This document shows positions 7,367 through 13,642 of a DNA stretch of 19,307 nucleotides, piece by piece; the first letter of the stretch is position 1; each line of letters opens with the position of its first letter. Where the stretch lies: the NCBI GenBank assembly GCA_905215835.1, contig CAJMRR010000021.1, forward strand, positions 1-19,307, given 5' to 3'. The DNA is from an uncultured bacterium. GTDB taxonomy: Bacteria; Actinomycetota; Coriobacteriia; Coriobacteriales; Coriobacteriaceae. The notes below the pieces were generated by a model. It had not been told where the DNA came from. It searched no databases and saw nothing but the letters and a program-made list of their open reading frames with translations. Position numbers and translations under genes: made by a program.

Positions 7367-7548
7367 CCTCCGGACGCGGCCGCGCGTGCGGCGTCCGGGG
7401 GCTTCTGGATATGTATACGCATGCGCGGGCGGCACGCCGCTCGACGCTTACACCCCGTGCATGCGCAAAAAGCACCTGCATGGGGTCATCGACTGTATGG
7501 TCGAGGTTTGGATTTCACCTGTAACCTTTCTCTTGACCCTCATTAACC
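7367..7548 (-). promoter_or_regulatory. Structured leader of the mgtE-like/NRAMP operon with alternative pairings
   Basis: On the minus strand, GGGTC (7535-7539) can close a three-way junction with GACCC (7483-7487), enclosing stems 7523-7527/7504-7508 and 7489-7493/7500-7504. The same ACCCC segment (7482-7486) can instead join a 35-nt hairpin with 7452-7456 (arms 7472-7486 and 7452-7466, 13 of 15 paired, 5-base loop). A third hairpin (7391-7398 with 7370-7377) abuts the GGAGG ribosome site. Mutually exclusive stems ahead of a Mg2+-type operon suggest a riboswitch-like element. I do not see the conserved sequences of the M-box. Confidence 0.4.
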
Positions 7549-7554
7549 GCAGTA

Positions 7555-7560
7555 ACTATA
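7555..7560 (-). promoter_or_regulatory. Extended -10 promoter for the mgtE-like/NRAMP operon
   Basis: Minus strand TGCTATAGT fits an extended -10 (TGn followed by TATAGT, 5 of 6). No good -35 is visible. A start near 7548 would put the first pairing stem of the leader at the 5' end of the transcript. Confidence 0.4.
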
Positions 7561-7637
7561 GCATCAGCATCGCCCTGCGGCATCGAATTTATGCGCTGCA
7601 CATTGCAGGCATACCAAACACTGACGCATCCGTGACA

Positions 7638-7666
7638 TAGTCATTGGGGACGTTCTTAAATGACTA
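7638..7666. repeat. 29-bp palindromic repeat, copy 1 (REP-like)
   Basis: Arms TAGTCATT and AATGACTA are exact inverted complements around GGGGACGTTCTTA. The second copy at 16150-16178 differs by one base. It lies 8 bp beyond the stop codon of the deacetylase-like gene, in the same orientation relative to that gene as copy 2 has to the permease gene. No T tract is attached. Confidence 0.8.
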
Positions 7667-7674
7667 CCCAATAA

Positions 7675-9081
7675 CTACTCTGTGGTGTCGTCGTCCTCGG
7701 CAAGCTGGGGGAACACGGCGTCCTTGGGCATGGTGGCCTTCGTCAGCGAGGTGAGCTTTTTGCTCAGCGATGTGTCCGTCTTGACCAGGTCGCTGAGCGT
7801 CACGATCTTGTAGCCGTCGGCAATGAGGCCGTCGATAATCTGCGGCAGCGCCTCGAGTGTCTGCTCAGCGCATTCGTCTCTATCGGTGAGCAGCACGATA
7901 TTGCCCGGCGTCACCGAATCGAGCACCGTCGAGACCTGCTCGTCGGCACCGTTGAGCAGCCAGTCGCCCGAGTCAATATTCCACGAGACCACGGCGGAGA
8001 CCAGGTCCATCGCATCAATCCAGTTTTGCTCGTCAAAGGCAGCGTAGGGAGCACGCAGCAGCATCGTCTTCACGCCGGTCGCCGACTTAATCGCATCGGT
8101 GCCTTTCGTGATCTGTTCGCGTACCGCCTCACGGTCCTGACCCTTGAGCGAATCGTCGCTGTAGCTGTTGGATCCGATCTCGCACCGGGCGTCGACAATC
8201 GCCTTGGCCGTGGCAGGCGAGGCCTCGGCCGCATCGCCCGAAAGGAAGAACGTCGCGGTGACGCCCTTTTCCTTGAGCACCTGCAAGATCTGTTTGGTGG
8301 CGCCGCTCGGACCCTCGTCAAACGTCAGTGCCACGTACTTTTTGTTGCCCTTGGGCGCCACGCTGGCGCACGCAACAACGCAATCGGTGGCGGGCACAAC
8401 CTCGCCGCGGTCTTGCGTCTTGCCCGACTGCTCACCAACCCACACCTCGGATCGGCCCTGGACACCCCATGTCTGCACATACTCGATAGCGCCCGTGCCC
8501 TCGACCTTGAGCTTGGGCTCGATAACCGTAGCCTGAACCTCGTGCTTCTCGTAAGTGTTACGGCCATCCTTGACCGTCACCTTCTCGCCGCCCTCGAGTT
8601 CGCGGCTATCCCATTTGCCCTGCTTCACGCGCTTGCCGTCGACCTTCACCGACAGCTTTTCGCCCCCATGGCGCTTGAGCACGCTGTCATCGACGGCCAG
8701 CAGGTCGCCTGCGTCGTAGGTGTCAGTCAACTCCTGGTCATCGATGAGATTCTGCAGCGTAGAGCCCACACGCACCGCGGTCTTCTGGCCGTTGAGCTCC
8801 ACGTCCACACTGCGGTTGACGTAGCCCACGACGGCAGCGATAAACAGCACGAGCGCGCAACCCACGGCGATGAGCGCGTAGGGCAGGCGAGACGAACGAC
8901 GGGGCGTACGGCTGTTGCCGATGCGCGCACTGCGGTCGCTAAACCCGCGGCTATGGTTGAGGTACATCGCGCCGGGCTTACGGTGACGCTTGCGCTGACC
9001 GCTGGGCAGCTGCCCCAAATCGCGGCGCGCCGTCGGACGCGCACCCGAACGCCCGTTTAAGTTGGATCCGTTTTGGCGCAT
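7675..9081 (-). CDS. Membrane-anchored polysaccharide deacetylase-like protein with altered metal site
   Basis: 468 residues: basic cytoplasmic segment (1-66), one transmembrane helix (about 67-87), a ubiquitin/DUF348-like stretch resembling the resuscitation-factor stalk (about 91-180), and a NodB-type carbohydrate esterase 4 domain (about 247-435) outside the membrane. The fold motifs are readable but the metal ligands are not: TFDDGP is TFDEGP (D255, E256), the HSxxxH pair is NSYSD (N305, D309), and the last motif LLHD is LLTD (T399). RAPY (343-346) and WNIDSGDW (367-374) are kept. The family normally removes acetyl from peptidoglycan or chitin-like sugars using an Asp-His-His metal site, so this protein is probably catalytically dead or uses another chemistry, perhaps as a glycan-binding protein. 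ATG at 9081 has GGGGAGG upstream. It follows the PRC gene, separated by a hairpin. Confidence 0.85.
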   Translation of the reverse strand: MRQNGSNLNGRSGARPTARRDLGQLPSGQRKRHRKPGAMYLNHSRGFSDRSARIGNSRTPRRSSRLPYALIAVGCALVLFIAAVVGYVNRSVDVELNGQKTAVRVGSTLQNLIDDQELTDTYDAGDLLAVDDSVLKRHGGEKLSVKVDGKRVKQGKWDSRELEGGEKVTVKDGRNTYEKHEVQATVIEPKLKVEGTGAIEYVQTWGVQGRSEVWVGEQSGKTQDRGEVVPATDCVVACASVAPKGNKKYVALTFDEGPSGATKQILQVLKEKGVTATFFLSGDAAEASPATAKAIVDARCEIGSNSYSDDSLKGQDREAVREQITKGTDAIKSATGVKTMLLRAPYAAFDEQNWIDAMDLVSAVVSWNIDSGDWLLNGADEQVSTVLDSVTPGNIVLLTDRDECAEQTLEALPQIIDGLIADGYKIVTLSDLVKTDTSLSKKLTSLTKATMPKDAVFPQLAEDDDTTE

Positions 9082-9102
9082 ATGCCCTCCCCCATAAACA
9101 CA

Positions 9103-9132
9103 GCAAGCCGGAGCAACAGGTCTCCGGCTTGC
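9103..9132 (-). terminator. Hairpin between the PRC-barrel gene and the deacetylase-like gene
   Basis: A perfect 11-bp stem (9122-9132 with 9103-9113, 8-base loop) lies 21 bp after the PRC-barrel stop. On the minus strand it is followed by TGTGTTTATG, a weak T tract, so termination may be partial and let some transcription into the next gene. Confidence 0.55.
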
Positions 9133-9153
9133 CTCCCATCGTTTGGTACGTCG

Positions 9154-9909
9154 CTATTTTGTAGCTTTTGACGAGCCTCCGCTCGCCTTTTGGTATTCGT
9201 CCTTAAAGGCCTTGAACATGCCGCGCGTCTTGCCGAGCTGCTTGCCCAGTGCGCGACTGCCCTTGTCCACGGCAACCGATCCCTTGTCGTCGAGCACCTT
9301 GGCGCCCTTTTTGACCTTGTCGCCCACCACGACGCTGGCCTCGGCGGCCTTGGCAGCCGCACCGCCCGAATACCCGAGCGACTTGACCTCGTCCGAGACG
9401 ACCATCGCGCCGTTCTCGTAGCCGCGCAGCATCGTCGGCGGCACCTGCGTGTCACCAACCAAAACACTCGAAGCAGCACCGGCGGTCACATAGAATGCCT
9501 GCACGATGCCCGAACGCGGCTTGAACTCCACATCCGAGCAATAGCCCACGACGTCGCCCGACTCCGTGCGCACGTCCATACCGACCCAGATGATGCAATC
9601 GTCCAAGTTGATGTCGAGGCGCTTGGCGGCGGCGGCATCGTACGTGTCCTTGACGTCATCGACCGCAATGGCGCCCTCGTAGACACCAATGGCGTCGAGC
9701 GCCACGAATCGGTCGGGACGCTCGATCATGCCCGCGATATCGGACTGGCGGACCATAAAGCCGACCACGCGCGTACCGCCCGGGGTAAAGACCGGAAAGT
9801 GAATCTTTCCGAGCTTTTTAGGGCTGCGCGGCGTGCCGTCCTTTTTGGTGCGCTTGTCCTCGGTAGGCTTGCGATAGATCTTGGCGCCGACAAAATCCCC
9901 GGCGCGCAT
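9154..9909 (-). CDS. PRC-barrel domain protein
   Basis: 251 residues, soluble. Two PRC-barrel-like segments are seen: 1-100 (VGAKIYR..., LGKIHFPVFTPGGTRVVGFMV) and about 108-175 (VGMDVRTESGDVVGYCSDVEFKPRSGIVQAFYV), followed by a Gly/Ala/Lys-rich tail that is probably flexible. PRC barrels occur in proteins of RNA processing, photosynthetic reaction centres and envelope-associated actinobacterial proteins; a specific role cannot be read here. Its ATG overlaps the YtxH stop codon by one base (TAATG), so translation of the two is coupled and their products probably act together. The membrane anchor of the YtxH protein may place it at the membrane. Confidence 0.8.
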   Translation of the reverse strand: MRAGDFVGAKIYRKPTEDKRTKKDGTPRSPKKLGKIHFPVFTPGGTRVVGFMVRQSDIAGMIERPDRFVALDAIGVYEGAIAVDDVKDTYDAAAAKRLDINLDDCIIWVGMDVRTESGDVVGYCSDVEFKPRSGIVQAFYVTAGAASSVLVGDTQVPPTMLRGYENGAMVVSDEVKSLGYSGGAAAKAAEASVVVGDKVKKGAKVLDDKGSVAVDKGSRALGKQLGKTRGMFKAFKDEYQKASGGSSKATK

Positions 9910-10298
9910 TATGCCTCGGTCGAGGGCTCCGCAGCCTCGGTATCAGCCTCGACGGCGTTCTCGACCACGACGTCGGCGGCAGGCGTCACGTTGCCGCCCG
10001 AAATGGCGTCGTTGAGCTGCTCGCGCAGCTGGTCCATGCGCTCGCGGGCCAGGTCGACCTTGGCGCGCAGGTCGTCGGTCTTGGCGTCGACCATCGGGCC
10101 AAAGTCATTCACCGCAGCACGGGCCTCCTCGGCGCTGTGCTCGTAGGTGTCGCGCATATTGTCCCAGGCGTCGTTGGCGATATCGGCAGCCATGGCGCGG
10201 GTCTCGGCGCCCGAGCGCGGGGCCAGAGCAACGCCGACAATAGCGCCGGCAGCGGCACCAAAAAGTGCGCCGGAGACAAAGCTGAAAGTCTTACCCAT
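9909..10298 (-). CDS. YtxH-like membrane-anchored small protein
   Basis: 129 residues: MGKTFSFVSGALFGAAAGAIVGVALAPRSGAETR is the typical YtxH N-terminus, a Gly/Ala-rich membrane helix followed by the LAPxSGxETR motif. The rest is a predicted amphipathic helix or coiled coil (about 45-105) and an acidic tail. Family members in Gram-positive bacteria are general-stress or envelope-associated proteins of unclear mechanism. I place the start at the ATG at 10298, where the family motif begins; the ATG at 10304 is equally close to the AGGAG ribosome site. Longer frames to 10370 read through the likely promoter. It is the first gene of a set with the PRC-barrel gene (overlapping stop/start) and perhaps the deacetylase-like gene. 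Confidence 0.82.
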   Translation of the reverse strand: MGKTFSFVSGALFGAAAGAIVGVALAPRSGAETRAMAADIANDAWDNMRDTYEHSAEEARAAVNDFGPMVDAKTDDLRAKVDLARERMDQLREQLNDAISGGNVTPAADVVVENAVEADTEAAEPSTEA

Positions 10299-10349
10299 GA
10301 TCATTCCTCTCCTGCGGGCACGTCGGTGCCCACCGTTTGAATGCTGTCC

Positions 10350-10355
10350 ATTATA
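10350..10355 (-). promoter_or_regulatory. -10 element for the ytxH-PRC operon
   Basis: Minus strand TATAAT, a perfect -10, is 51 bp upstream of the ytxH-like ATG. No clear -35 is seen at 16-18 bp. Confidence 0.45.
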
Positions 10356-10434
10356 CCCGCAGCGCATCACTTGCCGCTCCGCTCATCTGCGTACGGCAAA
10401 GGCGCAGGTACGTGATGGTGATAAACGCGTAGGC

Positions 10435-11268
10435 CTACTCCTGGGGCATAGCCGGCATGGCCACCGTGGCACCCGGGTCCTCGCCGGCGCCGTCCACGAG
10501 CGGCAGGCCGCCCTCATGCGCAGGCCCTGCCGGAACCGTCGCCGCACCGCCAAAGACGGCAGCGGAGGCCTCGTGGTTCTCGGCAACCGCGCCCTCGGTA
10601 TCAATCGCCACCTGGGGCTCATCGTCAAAGTCGGGGACGCCTTGGGGCTCGGTGGGAACGGGCTCGGCGGTCGCATCGGCAACGGGCTCGGCGTCGACCG
10701 GCACATCGCCCTCGTCAGCGCCCTCGTCCTCGGCAGTATCTTCGCCGTTCGCAGCGGCGACGGCCTCGTGAGGATCCTTGCCCTCGGCCTCGGCGCGCAT
10801 GCCCAGTACCAGGCTGCGCAGGCCCGCGACCGTGCCTTCCACGTCAGGGGCAGGCTGGTCGGCGTGCAGATAGGCCCAGTCCATCATAAAGGTGGCCGAA
10901 GACAGCGCGCCGATGGCCAGCGCGTCGTCGGGGCACGAAAGCTCAACCTCAAAGACGCGCTCGTCGTGCTCGCTTACGCGCGTGCGGCCGCACGAGATGC
11001 TACCGGCAAGACCGGTCTCGTTCATGAGCTCAACCGTCACGTGCTCCAGCAAGTGGCAGAGCTCGGTCTGGCCCATGCAGTCCTGGAACTCGCGGCCGGA
11101 ATCGCCCAGGCACAGGTGCTTGGCAATCGCCGGCACCAGGTAGTACACGCGCGCCGTGGCCTCGATATCCTCCGAGGTCATGAGCGGCATGCCGGGGTTC
11201 ACCAGCACATGCGCGCAGATCTTGTCCTCGCTGACGGTGACCTTAAGGATGTTGAACAGGCCTGCCAT
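10435..11268 (-). CDS. Stand-alone relative of the cyanophycin synthetase N-terminal domain, with acidic tail
   Basis: 277 residues. Residues 1-140 resemble the N-terminal domain of cyanophycin synthetase (CphA): the stretch CHLLEHVTVELMNETG followed by a GRTR turn and an FEVE strand parallels the VEHVALELQ...GRTR...VVFEYE pattern of that domain. H72, E75, H76 and E80 form HxxEHxxxE, the arrangement of a metallopeptidase-like site reported to trim cyanophycin and make primers. Residues 150-277 are a low-complexity acidic Ala/Glu/Asp/Pro tail. There are no ATP-grasp or Mur-ligase domains, and none is encoded nearby. It lies 24 bp after the CorC-type gene and is probably co-transcribed with it. 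The homology is recalled, not searched; the activity is unknown. Confidence 0.65.
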   Translation of the reverse strand: MAGLFNILKVTVSEDKICAHVLVNPGMPLMTSEDIEATARVYYLVPAIAKHLCLGDSGREFQDCMGQTELCHLLEHVTVELMNETGLAGSISCGRTRVSEHDERVFEVELSCPDDALAIGALSSATFMMDWAYLHADQPAPDVEGTVAGLRSLVLGMRAEAEGKDPHEAVAAANGEDTAEDEGADEGDVPVDAEPVADATAEPVPTEPQGVPDFDDEPQVAIDTEGAVAENHEASAAVFGGAATVPAGPAHEGGLPLVDGAGEDPGATVAMPAMPQE

Positions 11269-11292
11269 AACTCTCCCCTACTCTTCCTTGTC

Positions 11293-12666
11293 CTACTCGT
11301 CGCCGTCGCGCGGATTCGCGGAACCCGCACCCGACGTCGTCGGCTCGTCTACCGAAGACTCGGAATCCTTCTTATCGGTTTCGGCCGGAGCAATCACGCG
11401 AATGAGCGAGATGCGCTGGCCACGCATCGACTGCACCTTGAACTTGTACCCCGCGACCTCAAACACCTCTCCGATGTCGGGCACCGAGTCACAAAGCTCC
11501 AAAATCCAGCCGGCGATGGTCTCATAATCATCGCTTTCCTCAAGCGGCCAACCAAGCTCAATCGCGTCATCGCACGAAAAACGCCCATCAACGAGCCACT
11601 CGCGGCGCGAAAGGCGCGTGAGATACTTGTTGTCGGGGTCGAACTCGTCCTCGATCTCGCCGACGATCTCCTCGACGATGTCCTCGATGGTGATGATGCC
11701 GGCCGTGCCGCCGTACTCGTCCACGACCACCACGATCTGGTCGTGCGAGGTCTGCATCTCGGACAGCAGCGGCAGGATGTCCTTGGTGTCGGGCACAAAG
11801 GTGGCGTCGCGCAAAAAGCCGGCGATGGGCTGGTCGCCCTTGCCGTCGAGCGCGGGCTGAATCAGGTCCTTGATGTGCGCGATGCCGGCGACGTTGTCGG
11901 GATCCTCGTGATAGACGGGGATGCGGCTAAAGCCGGTCTGGCGCATGGTGGACAGCACGTCGGCGACCGTCTCGTCGTCCTCGCACATGGTGGTGTCCAC
12001 GCGCGGCACCATGACCTCGCGGGCAACGGTGTCGCCCAGGTCGAAGATCTCGTGGATCATGCGCTTTTCCTCGTCGAGCAGGTCGTCCTGCTCCGAGACC
12101 ATGTACTTGATCTCTTCCTCCGAAACGTTTTGGCGGTCGTCGGCGCTCTTGATGCGCAGGATGCGGGCCAGGCCATCGGAGCAGGCGCCGGTCAGCCACA
12201 CGAGCGGACGAGCAATCTTTTGGAACACGGAAAGCGGGCCCACGACCTGCTTTGACACGCCCTCGGCGTTGGCCAGGCCAATGCGCTTGGGCACGAGCTC
12301 GCCAATCACGATGGAGACGAAGGCGACCGCGACGGTGATGATGACCGGCGCCAGGCCGCGCGCGATGGCGGAGAGCGGCGTGATGCCAAAGCTCATGAGC
12401 CACGTGGCGAGCGGGTCGGACAGACTCGTCGAGGCGACGGCGGACGAGGCGAAGCCCACGAGCGTGATGGCGACCTGGATGGTGGCGAGCAGCTGGTCGG
12501 AGTCAGCAGCCAGCTTAATGGCACGCTCGGCGCGCTTGTCGCCTTCCTCGGCCTCGTGCTCCAGCACGGCGCGCTTGGCCGTGGTGAGCGCCATCTCAGA
12601 CATAGAGAAGTAGCCGTTGATGAGTGTCAAAACGAGGGTGGTGATAAGGGAGATGGTTATGTCCAT
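11293..12666 (-). CDS. CNNM/CorC-HlyC family membrane protein (DUF21-CBS-CorC_HlyC)
   Basis: 457 residues, full length for the family. Order: DUF21/CNNM membrane domain (about 1-180) with MSEMALTTAKR at 22-32 and GELVPKRIG at 122-130; acidic linker; CBS pair (about 210-335) opening REVMVPRVD and including DEYGGTAGIITIEDIVEEIVGEIEDE at 316-341; CorC_HlyC domain (about 350-430, WLVDGRFS...). Relatives export or regulate Mg2+ and Co2+, and CBS domains bind Mg-ATP. The older name hemolysin is misleading. The ATG at 12666 has an unusually distant ribosome site (GGAGG with 15 nt between) and no better start in frame. The CphA-N-like gene follows 24 bp downstream. Confidence 0.92.
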   Translation of the reverse strand: MDITISLITTLVLTLINGYFSMSEMALTTAKRAVLEHEAEEGDKRAERAIKLAADSDQLLATIQVAITLVGFASSAVASTSLSDPLATWLMSFGITPLSAIARGLAPVIITVAVAFVSIVIGELVPKRIGLANAEGVSKQVVGPLSVFQKIARPLVWLTGACSDGLARILRIKSADDRQNVSEEEIKYMVSEQDDLLDEEKRMIHEIFDLGDTVAREVMVPRVDTTMCEDDETVADVLSTMRQTGFSRIPVYHEDPDNVAGIAHIKDLIQPALDGKGDQPIAGFLRDATFVPDTKDILPLLSEMQTSHDQIVVVVDEYGGTAGIITIEDIVEEIVGEIEDEFDPDNKYLTRLSRREWLVDGRFSCDDAIELGWPLEESDDYETIAGWILELCDSVPDIGEVFEVAGYKFKVQSMRGQRISLIRVIAPAETDKKDSESSVDEPTTSGAGSANPRDGDE

Positions 12667-12703
12667 CGGGAGTTTCTCGAACCTCCAAGATTCGGGACGT
12701 CGG

Positions 12704-12731
12704 ATTAAAACGTTGATGGCGGATACGGCAA
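12704..12731 (-). promoter_or_regulatory. Possible promoter for the CorC-type gene
   Basis: Minus strand TTGCCG (12726-12731), 16-bp spacer, TTTAAT (12704-12709). The match to sigma70 consensus is moderate (4 of 6 and 5 of 6). It would give a leader of about 30 nt. Confidence 0.3.
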
Positions 12732-12772
12732 TTGCGCCGGTGCCCGTGCGAGCGGGGCCGTGGGCGCGGTCG

Positions 12773-13456
12773 CTAGATTACGAAGAGGATCACCGCCATG
12801 AACTGGAAGATGCTGCCGGCGAGCACCCACAAGTGAAACACACTGTGCAGATAGCGCACGTTTTTGGCGATATAGAACGGCACGCCCACGGTGTAGCACA
12901 CGCCGCCGACGGCGAGCAGGGCAAGCGCGACAGGGTTCAGCAGCGCCACAAGCTCGGGCAGCTTAAAGACGACGAGCCAGCCCATCAGCAGGTAGACCAA
13001 GCCGCTTACCCAGTGCGGCTGACGCTCGCGCAAAAAGCACTCGAGTGCGATGCCGATGATGGCGATGGCCCACACGGCAAAGAACAGCATAGGGCCGCCG
13101 TCGTTTGCGAGCGTGATGAGGCAAAACGGCGTATAGCTGCCGGCTATGAGCAGGTAGATGCAGCTGTGGTCGATGATGCGAAACACGCGCTTGGCGCGAG
13201 CGGGCTGAATCGCATGATAGAGCGTGGAGGCCAGATATTCGAGAATGATGCTGACGCCATAGACAATCGCCGCGGCCATGTGGGCCGGGCCTCCGCCGCG
13301 CAGGACAGCGAATACGATCAGGAGCACCAGGCCCGCGATACCCAGCAGGCAGCCGACACCATGGGTGACGGAGTTCATGATCTCCTCGCCCACCGTGTAG
13401 TGTGGAACGGTCGCGGTCTTGGGTCGCGGCTTAGAACTGTCGCTCGAATCGGACAT
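12773..13456 (-). CDS. Hemolysin III / PAQR family membrane protein (TrhA-like)
   Basis: 227 residues with seven membrane helices. Family markers: EEIMNSVTHGVG near the N-terminus, STLYH (H81), DHSCIYLLIAGSYTPF (D96, H97) and HSVFHLWVLAGS (H204, H208) in the last helix. These give the three His that bind zinc in PAQR proteins. Bacterial members affect membrane lipid homeostasis; haemolytic activity was inferred from early heterologous expression and should not be assumed. The His usually found a turn later in the last helix (xHF) is Gln here (SIFQF). ATG at 13456 is chosen over TTG at 13474, because GGAGG sits between them as its ribosome site. It stands alone, 106 bp from the CorC-type gene. 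Confidence 0.92.
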   Translation of the reverse strand: MSDSSDSSKPRPKTATVPHYTVGEEIMNSVTHGVGCLLGIAGLVLLIVFAVLRGGGPAHMAAAIVYGVSIILEYLASTLYHAIQPARAKRVFRIIDHSCIYLLIAGSYTPFCLITLANDGGPMLFFAVWAIAIIGIALECFLRERQPHWVSGLVYLLMGWLVVFKLPELVALLNPVALALLAVGGVCYTVGVPFYIAKNVRYLHSVFHLWVLAGSIFQFMAVILFVI

Positions 13457-13491
13457 GCCGGTTACATCCTCCAACGTAAAGAGTTCTCAAC

Positions 13492-13497
13492 ACTATA
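13492..13497 (-). promoter_or_regulatory. Extended -10 promoter for the hemolysin III gene
   Basis: Minus strand TGATATAGT fits TGn plus TATAGT, the same form as the promoter at 7555-7560. A good -35 is not visible. Confidence 0.35.
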
Positions 13498-13563
13498 TCA
13501 AAGCGTCTGGGTGCGTGCGAAATTTGCACCATACGTGACCCTTTGTTTACCCATTCTTTGCTT

Positions 13564-13577
13564 GTTGACGCATCAAC
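13564..13577. promoter_or_regulatory. Operator-like palindrome, copy 1, overlapping the -35
   Basis: GTTGACGCATCAAC has perfect 5-bp arms (GTTGA/TCAAC). It covers the -35 hexamer of the hydrolase promoter and recurs 45 bp downstream with only C/T changes, which suggests a dimeric repressor site. Confidence 0.5.
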
Positions 13578-13593
13578 GTCGAACGTCCATAAT
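13565..13593 (+). promoter_or_regulatory. Sigma70-type promoter of the alpha/beta hydrolase gene
   Basis: TTGACG (13565-13570), exactly 17 bp, CATAAT (13588-13593). Both hexamers match consensus at 5 of 6. Transcription would start near 13600, leaving a leader of about 43 nt that contains the second operator-like palindrome. Confidence 0.75.
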
Positions 13594-13608
13594 GCGCTTG
13601 TTTTAAAT

Positions 13609-13622
13609 GTTGATGTATTAAC
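13609..13622. promoter_or_regulatory. Operator-like palindrome, copy 2, downstream of the promoter
   Basis: GTTGATGTATTAAC shares 11 of 14 bases with copy 1; the shared form is GTTGAYGYATYAAC. It lies just after the expected transcription start, a usual place for a blocking repressor. Confidence 0.5.
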
Positions 13623-13642
13623 ATCTTATAGGAGAACCGCGA

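Noticed and set aside
7452..7486. Leader hairpin as an intrinsic terminator of the mgtE-like operon
   Set aside because: No run of T follows it on the minus strand (next bases GTAAGCG); it is kept only as part of a possible structural switch.
7367..7548. M-box magnesium riboswitch
   Set aside because: The context suits it, but I could not find the long conserved core of that family, so no Rfam name is given.
10147..12255. 702-codon open frame on the plus strand opposite the YtxH, CphA-N-like and CorC-type genes
   Set aside because: It spans three well-supported minus-strand genes and their gaps, has no domain, and is rich in Arg, His, Gly and Val as expected from the antisense of GC-biased codons.
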